A stretch of DNA of 64,000 nucleotides, from positions 1 to 64,000 of the forward strand of contig RIAY01000015.1 of NCBI GenBank assembly GCA_003833075.1. Direction: 5' to 3'. Position numbers and translations under genes: made by a program. The notes beneath the pieces were generated by a model that worked only from the letters and a program-made list of their open reading frames with translations, was not told where the DNA came from and searched no databases. Positions within the stretch are counted from its first letter, which is position 1, and every line of letters starts with the position of its first letter. Source of the DNA: Muribaculaceae bacterium Isolate-036 (Harlan). GTDB lineage: Bacteria; Bacteroidota; Bacteroidia; Bacteroidales; Muribaculaceae. Shown here piece by piece: positions 51,379 to 57,679 of this stretch.

Positions 51379-53378
51379 AAAGACTGACTGTAATTTCAAT
51401 GCTTGTGATGAGCGCGGCGGCATTATGCGTGAATGCCTCCGATTATCTGTATTTTCATAAAAACGGAGAAGTTGTGCATAGACTTCCCGCACAAAACGCA
51501 GAACGCATAGTCATGAATGCAGACAAAAGTCTGGATGCGCTTGATGCGGAAGGGAAGACAGTTTATACATTCACAGCCTCCGACATTGACTCGATTACTT
51601 TCTTGTCTCCTATGCCGAAAGCGGACCTGCTGAATGTTGTATTTAAGGCAGACGGCACGGCTGAGGATGTGTCTCCGATGAAATTCAATGTGGAACGGGG
51701 TGGAAGCGCCACAGCCGAATGGAGCGACCTCTTCAATCGTCACGTCGCCAGACTCACCGGCAACAATTGGGGAAACAGCAATGTGGCGGAGAATTTCTAC
51801 CGCATAGACTACACTGACAATAAGAAGTTTCAGGATGCTCTTGCCGACGGGCATACGCTTGAGGTGATGTTCATGCCTGAATACACGGGCTCTATCCCGA
51901 ATGTGGAGGCTAAAGTATTTGCATCGCATGAAGGCGGAGGCACCGGTATCATGGTTAAAGCGGGGTGGAGCGGACACAATGCTCTGAATTCCCTTACGTT
52001 CCTGCCCAATGTCTCGACTTCAAATACCAGTTCCTGGCAATGGGCGGACAGTGATGTGGTTCCCGAATCGAACGCCTATTATCATATTGTCGGAGTTTGG
52101 GACAAGGATCGCAAGAAAGCGAGAATATATGTAAACGGACGTCTTAAGAATGAAATAGACATAAACGGCGATAATTATATCGCACCCAAGACAGGTGCCA
52201 CAAAATTTTGCATCGGGGGTGATGCGTGTCCTGTCAGCGATTCAAAATATACAGGTGTGCAGAATGGTGTGAACGGAACGGTAGTTCTTGCCAGAATCTA
52301 CGATGATGCCCTGACTGAAGAACAGGCAGTACGCTTGTATCAGGCTGTAGACAGATTTGTGGATACCACCAGACCGCTTGTCGAGAACGTCACTTTATTA
52401 GAGAACGTCCAGGTAAAGGGAAATGCCATTTATCCTGTATATGGAGAGGGATTCGAGGCAGATGATGTTATTGAATTCGAGAGTGGCTCAACATTATGGG
52501 AAATACCGGTGACTGTAAAGAATGCCGGTCGTGTGGATGTCGTGCTTCCCGATGATGTCAGAAGCGGCACATTCAACGTCACGCTACGGCGCGGAGACCG
52601 CAGACAGAAACTCGGTTCGGTCGCTTTTCTTAAAGTCCGGAAGTTTGGTAATAAATCTCAGATCATAGCACATCGCGGTTACTGGTCGAAGGCTGGCGCG
52701 GCGAAAAACTCACGGGAGGCGCTCCGCAATGCCATAGAGTTGAAAGCTTATGGAGCCGAGACAGACGTGTGGCTTACCAAAGATAATATTCTTGTAATAA
52801 ACCATGACCCCTCTATAGACGGCGTGACAATACAGGACTCCGGTTATGATGAAGTCAAAAACATGACCTTGTCGAACGGAGAGACCTTACCCACCTTTGC
52901 CGATTACCTTGATATTCTCGGGAAAAGCGACCACTGCAAGCTGATTGTGGAAATCAAGACCCATTCGAGCGAGTCTCGTACCATAGAGGCGGCAAAGGCG
53001 GCTGTGGAAGCAGTGAAAGCGGCGGGGCTGGAAGATATGGCGGAATACATAGCGTTCGACTATGCCACATGCAAGGCGCTTGCTTCCGAATATCCCGCTT
53101 ATATGGTGCAGTATCTTTGCGACAATCCCTCTCAGGTGCGCACACCGGCGCAGCTCTGTAAGGATGGCAACATATCAATCGACTATAAGTCTACCATCCT
53201 TCAGAATAATCCTACATTCATAGATGATGCCCATAAACTCGGACTGATTGTGAATGTCTGGACAATAAGCTCCAACGAAGAAATAGGGGAGTGGATAAAC
53301 AAAGGCGTTGATATGATCACCACCGACACCCCAGATATAGGCATGAAATATCTCGAATACTATGAGATAAACCGTTAG
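51375..53378 (+). CDS. LamG-like plus glycerophosphodiester phosphodiesterase
   Basis: 667 aa, exported. A LamG/concanavalin-like domain (about 85-330: YYHIVGVWDKDRKKARIYVNGRL), a small beta domain (335-420), then a GDPD barrel (428-667) with His433-Arg434 in IIAHRGYW, Glu462 and Asp464 in GAETDVWLT and His477 in INHDPS, all catalytic or metal-binding positions of the family. It should cleave glycerophosphodiesters. Last gene of the GH31 operon; the pairing could suit glycosylated glycerophosphate polymers (inference). Confidence 0.88.
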   Translation: MKRLTVISMLVMSAAALCVNASDYLYFHKNGEVVHRLPAQNAERIVMNADKSLDALDAEGKTVYTFTASDIDSITFLSPMPKADLLNVVFKADGTAEDVSPMKFNVERGGSATAEWSDLFNRHVARLTGNNWGNSNVAENFYRIDYTDNKKFQDALADGHTLEVMFMPEYTGSIPNVEAKVFASHEGGGTGIMVKAGWSGHNALNSLTFLPNVSTSNTSSWQWADSDVVPESNAYYHIVGVWDKDRKKARIYVNGRLKNEIDINGDNYIAPKTGATKFCIGGDACPVSDSKYTGVQNGVNGTVVLARIYDDALTEEQAVRLYQAVDRFVDTTRPLVENVTLLENVQVKGNAIYPVYGEGFEADDVIEFESGSTLWEIPVTVKNAGRVDVVLPDDVRSGTFNVTLRRGDRRQKLGSVAFLKVRKFGNKSQIIAHRGYWSKAGAAKNSREALRNAIELKAYGAETDVWLTKDNILVINHDPSIDGVTIQDSGYDEVKNMTLSNGETLPTFADYLDILGKSDHCKLIVEIKTHSSESRTIEAAKAAVEAVKAAGLEDMAEYIAFDYATCKALASEYPAYMVQYLCDNPSQVRTPAQLCKDGNISIDYKSTILQNNPTFIDDAHKLGLIVNVWTISSNEEIGEWINKGVDMITTDTPDIGMKYLEYYEINR

Positions 53379-53404
53379 AGGGATTTATGACACATCCTCC
53401 TTCG

Positions 53405-53490
53405 GTTGTCTTGTAATATCAGCGTCTTCATGTAACGAGAGCCGGCGTATCAAGCATATCGAATCCGCTTGATACGCCGGATGATTCATG
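53405..53490 (+). pseudogene. C-terminal remnant of a tyrosine recombinase
   Basis: In the frame from 53417 the sequence reads YQRLHVTRAGVSSISNPLD then TPDDS, aligning with the end of the recombinase at 54916-55003 (YLHVTSAHKSSIPNPLD, SLDDS). At DNA level 25 of 31 bases from CGAATCCGCTTGAT onward match. The catalytic Tyr is retained but everything upstream is lost. This marks an old recombinase gene at the left edge of the island. Confidence 0.6.
53442..53480. other. 14-bp inverted repeat in the recombinase remnant
   Basis: CCGGCGTATCAAGC and its complement around an 11-bp loop. There is no T-run, so it is not a clear terminator, though it is the only hairpin after the LamG-GDPD gene. Confidence 0.35.
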
Positions 53491-53502
53491 GGGGTGTATA
53501 TC

Positions 53503-53545
53503 AGAGATTAGGAAATGTATCCGCATGGTGATCATCATTGCCATT
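53503..53545 (+). repeat. junction repeat copy 1 (left of tetR)
   Basis: AGAGATTAGGAAA at 53503-53515 recurs exactly at 55763-55775, and the following 16 bases share nine positions including GGTGA. It continues to GCCATTG at 53539, resembling the CCATTA end of the cassette junctions. It lies between the recombinase remnant and tetR. Confidence 0.4.
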
Positions 53546-53616
53546 GAAGACCCGCCGCAATGACATGCTTATGCAGTTTCTAAGTCGTAATGTGAAAGAT
53601 TATCCAGCCTGTCCTT

Positions 53617-53654
53617 TTTGTATCTCAAGATAATGTCTTATCTTTGGAAGATAA
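53617..53654 (+). promoter_or_regulatory. tetR promoter with overlapping palindrome
   Basis: TTTG (53617-53620), 18 bp, TATCTTTG (53639-53646). The -7 box is inside a perfect 7-bp inverted repeat TTATCTT-TGG-AAGATAA (53638-53654), a possible autoregulatory site. Confidence 0.5.
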
Positions 53655-53676
53655 AATCAATCTGTAGAATTTTATA

Positions 53677-54288
53677 ATGATAACCAACCGTGAAGAAGTG
53701 CTTGAAAACGCACTGCGCGTTTTCGCCAAGATGAATTATGAGAAGGCAAGTCAGGTAGAGATCGGAAAAGCCTGCGGGCTGACGAAAGCCGGGCTTGTGT
53801 ATTATTATCCGATAAAGCTGGATCTTTTCGTGGCGGTTATAAATAAATACGTGTTCGGGATGCAGTCGGTGGCAAACAAGTTCCGGTTCAAGGCTGCCAC
53901 CCTGTCGGAATTTATCGAACAATATATAAAAGGTGTGGAACAGACCATGCGGAAACTCATATCGCTTCTTGATGACGGCAACAATCCGGCAGGATGCAGC
54001 TTCAATTTCTATTATTACCATCTTATGATGCAGGTTCGGCTTTATTATCCGGATGTGGAGGAAAAGATAGCAGGCATGTTCCGGCAGGACTACGAGTTTT
54101 GGAGAGCCGCCATACAGTCGGCAAAGGACACAGGGGAGATACGGCAGGATGTGGACATCGAGGACACAGCCATGCTGTTCCGGCAGGTGTTTTTCGGTCT
54201 GTCCTTTGAGCAGTCTTTTTTGAGGGAGCTTGACATACAACGGCTTGCAAGGGAACTGCGCTTCGTCTATTCGCTGTTAAAAGCCTGA
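53677..54288 (+). CDS. TetR/AcrR family transcriptional regulator
   Basis: 203 aa. N-terminal HTH: REEVLENALRVFAKMNYEKAS, then QVEIGKACGLTKAGLVYYYPIKLDLF; the rest is the helical ligand-binding domain (FEQSFLRELDIQRLARELRFVY). Such regulators usually repress a neighbouring efflux or detoxification operon, but here the next gene is a broken recombinase. It is probably the surviving half of a displaced module. Confidence 0.88.
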   Translation: MITNREEVLENALRVFAKMNYEKASQVEIGKACGLTKAGLVYYYPIKLDLFVAVINKYVFGMQSVANKFRFKAATLSEFIEQYIKGVEQTMRKLISLLDDGNNPAGCSFNFYYYHLMMQVRLYYPDVEEKIAGMFRQDYEFWRAAIQSAKDTGEIRQDVDIEDTAMLFRQVFFGLSFEQSFLRELDIQRLARELRFVYSLLKA

Positions 54289-54302
54289 AATGTTAAAATT
54301 CG

Positions 54303-54332
54303 AGCGGTTTTGTGTTTTCAGCCGCTTTTTTA
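54303..54332 (+). terminator. short terminator after tetR
   Basis: AGCGG pairs with CCGCT across a 14-bp loop and is followed by six T residues. Confidence 0.45.
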
Positions 54333-54338
54333 TGTGTT

Positions 54339-54364
54339 AAAAACAAACCAATCGGTTTGTTTTT
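54339..54364. promoter_or_regulatory. TetR-type operator palindrome
   Basis: Perfect 11-bp arms (AAAAACAAACC and GGTTTGTTTTT) with a 4-bp centre, the look of a TetR-family operator. It overlaps the -33 box (TTTG at 54356-54359) of a promoter whose -7 box is TAATTTTG at 54378-54385. The promoter points away from tetR. Confidence 0.65.
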
Positions 54365-54414
54365 CGGATTATTTCGCTAATTTTGGGGTCATGGAATCTA
54401 TAGCCGGGAAATTA

Positions 54415-55006
54415 TGGATAAGATACTAAAACAACGTGGCAGCATCGTCCTTCACAAAGACAGGCGTGGCGGTGAGGAGTGCATCCGGGTGGACTACGCG
54501 GACTGCCAAGCCATCGCAAACCCAAGCATCGTTGTATGATTTCGTTGATTTATTCCGCAGGATTGAGAAGGAGCGAGTTGCTTAACCTCACTCCGCAGGA
54601 TATTATGAGCGAACGTATGCTGATTCGCATTATGGGCAAGGGCAAAAAATGCCGCTACTCGCTGCTGTCGGAGAAGGTATTGTGCGAACTTCGGGAATAT
54701 TTCAAGGAATACCGTCCGAAGAAATGGCTGTTCGAGGGCGATACCCCCGGAGAAAAGTATTCGGCAAGCGCACTGGTGAAAGTGTTGAAGGAAGCCGCCG
54801 ATCGAGCCGGCATCAGACACCGGGTACACGTACACATGCTGCGGCACTCTTTCGCCACCCATTTACTGGAGCAGGGTACGGACCTGAGAACCATACAGGA
54901 GCTTTTGGGACACAACGACATCAAGACTACGAGCATCTACCTTCATGTTACAAGTGCCCACAAGTCGAGCATACCGAATCCGCTTGATTCATTGGACGAT
55001 TCATGA
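54415..55006 (+). pseudogene. internally deleted tyrosine recombinase (integrase)
   Basis: An N-terminal piece (54415 to about 54515: MDKILKQRGSIVLHKDRRGG) runs out of frame into an intact catalytic domain from about 54520. The domain has LIYSAGLRRSELLNL (first catalytic Arg), GKGKKCRYSLLS (Lys), HMLRHSFATHLLEQG (His, Arg), LLGHNDIKTTSIYLHV (His and Tyr nucleophile) and the tail NPLDSLDDS. The longest clean frame is 54479-55006, but its first 20 residues are antisense-like. The SAM-like core-binding domain is missing, so the enzyme is probably inactive. It is XerD/IntI-like in the catalytic part. Confidence 0.75.
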
Positions 55007-55080
55007 ATGTTGTCCCGTCATTATATAGTGAGAGCAAGAAAGAATAGATTACGGCAATGTTTGATATGATACATCAATAA

Positions 55081-55745
55081 ATGAAAAAAGAGGTCAGATA
55101 CATAACAAGAAAGTCAATCAGGAACATACAAATCTGTTGTATATGGATGTATGTATTTTTTTCGGGAGTTCGAGTGTGCGCCTCGACTACCGCAGACTCC
55201 GTGTATTTCCACATAAAGGCAGACACAATACGGGAGATCCGTGCGGGACAAGTGGTGGAACTGACGTATGCATTGGTCAATTCCCAGTTCGACACGGCTT
55301 CTTATCCGGTATTCAATGACAACATTGAAGTGGTGAGTGGTCCGAAACAACATAAATGTAGCAGTTACACACTTGTGAACGGAGTGGGAAGCAAGAGTGA
55401 TGTACCTATACCACTCCTGAATGTCGTGTGCATGTAAATCCTGCCGGAGTGGACAGAAAAAGATTGAAATGCAGTTTGAATGTGGAGCAACTGGTCGGAG
55501 ATTACGTGAGATACTGTGCCACCCTTACCTGCAATACTCGTCCCGATCAGAATCCTCCGTTGTTGTCAATTAACGGGGAAACAACCCGTCCAAGCAGCAC
55601 ATCCTATTCAGGTTCAGAAGGCAAGGAAGAATATGTTTACCGGTATTATTTTAACAGCGAAGGCTATAAAGTAGCTTGCGAGAAACTGACCTTTGGAGGG
55701 AAAGCATATAAACTCCGACCACGAAAGTGCAAAAAGAGGCATTAA
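55081..55745 (+). pseudogene. BatD-like secreted protein broken by a frameshift
   Basis: The first frame (55081-55437) has an N-terminal hydrophobic segment and a BatD-like sequence (REIRAGQVVELTYALVN, NDNIEVVSGPKQHK, SSYTLVNGVGSKS). Near 55400 the coding frame shifts, and the protein-like sequence continues (YTTPECRVHVNPAGV, then EYVYRYYFNSEGYKV) to the stop at 55745. A one- or two-base indel would explain it. BatD proteins belong to the aerotolerance operon; a lone exported copy in a cassette is odd. Alternatively two short genes; I favour one broken gene. Confidence 0.55.
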
Positions 55746-55762
55746 CAAAAGGTGCAGCTATT

Positions 55763-55830
55763 AGAGATTAGGAAACACACCTGCCGGGTGACGTTTACCA
55801 CAATAAACAGCACCTACGGGTGATCTTACA
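55763..55830 (+). repeat. junction repeat copy 2, with duplicated hairpin motif
   Basis: AGAGATTAGGAAA (55763-55775), then CACCTGCCGGGTGA (55778-55791) and, 20 bp further, CACCTACGGGTGA (55811-55823). Each of the latter is a short hairpin (CACC with GGTG). The outer GGAAAC pairs with GTTTACC leaving one bulged base. It separates the BatD-like cassette from the next gene. Confidence 0.45.
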
Positions 55831-55871
55831 AATACATTACCGATAAATGTTAAACCAATAAATTTAGAGAA

Positions 55872-56309
55872 ATGGAAGATTTAGAAATAAAACAGGAAAT
55901 AGAAAGAACAATCATCGCATTTTTCACAGAAATGAATGGTTGGGAAATATATTGTGAAGATATAGACAATAATCCTGATTTGTCGGAAAAAGAAAAAACA
56001 GAATTGATGAAGTTGAAAATAAGTTCTATTTTCAGCCAATTCTGTACCTTAAAGGACAGAAAAATGGGTTTACCGAATTGCCTTTCATGGGGACTTGAAG
56101 GCAGTTATAAATATGACCCCAGTAAAGAAACTATCACAGACATAGAAAGAGTTACAAAAAACAAGTTCCATGTATATACATGTATCGAAAAAGGATTGAT
56201 GAAGGAACTTCATTGCTATGTCTGTGTATGTAAATCAAATAAGTGGCTTATTGATAGTAAAAAAAGAAAATGGGGCGATGATACAAAATGGTCTAACATT
56301 TACTTATAG
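55872..56309 (+). CDS. small cytoplasmic protein, possible NTF2-fold immunity protein
   Basis: 145 aa, no signal. An acidic helical N-terminus (EIERTIIAFFTEMNGWEIYCEDI) is followed by beta strands, ending in CYVCVCKSNKWLIDSKKRKWGDD. The closing W-I-D-S-K pattern resembles NTF2-fold immunity proteins, but this is a weak visual match. AT-rich, unlike the flanking chromosome, with a junction repeat 12 bp after the stop. Confidence 0.55.
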   Translation: MEDLEIKQEIERTIIAFFTEMNGWEIYCEDIDNNPDLSEKEKTELMKLKISSIFSQFCTLKDRKMGLPNCLSWGLEGSYKYDPSKETITDIERVTKNKFHVYTCIEKGLMKELHCYVCVCKSNKWLIDSKKRKWGDDTKWSNIYL

Positions 56310-56320
56310 AATATATCGGT

Positions 56321-56365
56321 AACGAAGCGTGATAACGCCTAATGGCGTTCCCCGCTTAGCCATTA
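56321..56365 (+). repeat. cassette junction repeat A
   Basis: A 45-bp imperfect hairpin: AAGCGTGATAACGCC pairs with GGCGTTCCCCGCTT around TAAT, then AGCCATTA. It matches junction repeat B (57484-57528) at 38 of 45 positions. Confidence 0.65.
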
Positions 56366-56377
56366 GATATAATAGGC

Positions 56378-56971
56378 ATGAGAATATTTGTATTATATTG
56401 CTTGTTCTTTTTCCCACTTAGCTATGTTATAGCAAAAAACGGCTATGTGGAACAAAATTCAGCAAAGTATCATTCTTTGACTGAAAAAGATACCCTTTAT
56501 ATAGAAACAGAAAAAACAGAATTTGAAATTCTATATAGGCTATGTTTTAACCAGCAAGGTAAAAAGAATGTTGTTTTTGAATTGAAAGCGGTAGATGATA
56601 GTAGTATTGACTTCGTGCAAAGCTATACAATCAATGGAGTAAAAAAGTTTGATTGTTTTACCGTGTATGATAATGTGGCAGACGGAAACCGTTTCTTATT
56701 CTTTGACTATGAAAATCAAATTGCTTACATAACGCCTACATGTTTTTCCGGTTTCTATCCGATATACAGTTCTGTGGACTTTTCAAAATTGGAAGTCTTA
56801 TTACGAAATGAACACTCCCATTTGAAACAGCTAAACGACACGTTAAGTGTTGATAGTAACGTGGCTTATATACCATTTAACTGTAATAATCGAATTATAA
56901 AGGCAACTTTTGTTCAATATCCCCAAGCGGGAAAGGGCAATAAATATCTAACAACGAAAGATAGCATCTAA
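56378..56971 (+). CDS. exported protein of unknown function (cassette gene)
   Basis: 197 aa with a signal peptide (LYCLFFFPLSYVIAKNG). The body is beta-rich and polar (FELKAVDDSSIDFVQSY, RFLFFDYENQIAYITP). AT-rich. The stop codon TAA at 56969-56971 lies inside junction repeat C, so gene end and repeat travel together. No family recognised; an exported immunity or receptor-shielding protein is possible by context. Confidence 0.6.
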   Translation: MRIFVLYCLFFFPLSYVIAKNGYVEQNSAKYHSLTEKDTLYIETEKTEFEILYRLCFNQQGKKNVVFELKAVDDSSIDFVQSYTINGVKKFDCFTVYDNVADGNRFLFFDYENQIAYITPTCFSGFYPIYSSVDFSKLEVLLRNEHSHLKQLNDTLSVDSNVAYIPFNCNNRIIKATFVQYPQAGKGNKYLTTKDSI

Positions 56972-56993
56972 CGATGCTCCTTTCTAACCATTA
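56963..56993 (+). repeat. cassette junction repeat C
   Basis: AGCATC-TAAC-GATGCT hairpin, then CCTTTCTAACCATTA. It shares the GRYGYTCC-to-CCATTA layout with repeats A, B and D and contains the preceding stop codon. Confidence 0.55.
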
Positions 56994-57015
56994 TCAATAA
57001 TTAAACAGAAACGCA

Positions 57016-57426
57016 ATGACAAAAGAAGAAGCATATATTTTATTAAGTTTCCATTCTTGTAGAAACAATGATATAGAAAATGAGAAATGGGAAAATGGAT
57101 TTCTTGGTTCACTTCGTCCATTTCAAGGAAAACTATATGAGTGTAATTTTATCGAGATAATGGAATGTCTTAAAGTCCTTGCAGATGATTTTATGAAGCC
57201 AACAATCAATCTAACCCTACTAAGTGATGTATATAGCATAATACATTTAGGTAGGAGGTGGATTGACGGAGCTGATTTTGTTACACAAAAGCAGCAAAAG
57301 CAAATCATAAAATGGGTTGATATGATACAAGATTGTTTCTACTACCTATTAGAAGGAGATGTTGATACTGCGTTTCTTGAATATGAAGAATATAAAGAAT
57401 ATAAAATTGATAACAAGGAAAGCTAA
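57016..57426 (+). CDS. small cytoplasmic protein of unknown function (cassette gene)
   Basis: 136 aa, helical and acidic (KQQKQIIKWVDMIQDCFYYLLEG, then EYEEYKEYKIDNKES). No signal, no recognised family. AT-rich, 22 bp after repeat C; its stop TAA lies in repeat D. Its size and position fit an immunity-type gene. Confidence 0.6.
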   Translation: MTKEEAYILLSFHSCRNNDIENEKWENGFLGSLRPFQGKLYECNFIEIMECLKVLADDFMKPTINLTLLSDVYSIIHLGRRWIDGADFVTQKQQKQIIKWVDMIQDCFYYLLEGDVDTAFLEYEEYKEYKIDNKES

Positions 57427-57457
57427 CCCCTGAACGGTGTTCCTTCCCAAACCATTA
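57421..57457 (+). repeat. cassette junction repeat D
   Basis: AGCTAACCCCTGAACGGTG followed by TTCCTTCCCAAACCATTA. It carries the stop codon of the preceding gene, as repeat C does, and ends in the shared CCATTA. Confidence 0.55.
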
Positions 57458-57483
57458 ATCGCTTAAAACAAAAAGAAGTCGAT

Positions 57484-57528
57484 GGCAAAGCGTGATGACG
57501 CCTTACGGCGTTCCACGCTTAGCCATTA
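57484..57528 (+). repeat. cassette junction repeat B
   Basis: GGCAAAGCGTGATGACGCC pairs with GGCGTTCCACGCTTAGCC around TTAC, then ATTA: a long hairpin. Only 26 bp separate it from repeat D, so an empty or deleted cassette lies between the two. Confidence 0.65.
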
Positions 57529-57577
57529 TTAGCAACTGAAAAGCGGAAACAATATGATAAAATACCTTTCGTGAGAT

Positions 57578-57667
57578 ATGTCACAGAGCAAAGATGAGTA
57601 CATCGCACAATGGGACTTGGCACACAAGAAAGATTATGAACCTTTAATGCAATGTTTATTGTTGTAG
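57578..57667 (+). CDS. truncated 29-residue cassette ORF
   Basis: MSQSKDEYIAQWDLAHKKDY then a short hydrophobic end, stop TAG at 57665-57667. It has the position of the next cassette gene after repeat B and is cut where the AT-rich island meets the GH30 gene. Probably only the start of a once longer gene. Confidence 0.35.
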   Translation: MSQSKDEYIAQWDLAHKKDYEPLMQCLLL

Positions 57668-57679
57668 AGAAGTCTGAAT

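Noticed and set aside
56321..57528. A CRISPR array.
   Set aside because: The repeats are too far apart, diverged and separated by genes, with no spacer periodicity and no cas genes.
54415..57667. A complete, functional integron.
   Set aside because: The only recombinase is internally deleted and lies on the same strand as the cassettes, and no attI-like site is identified. I call it integron-like only.
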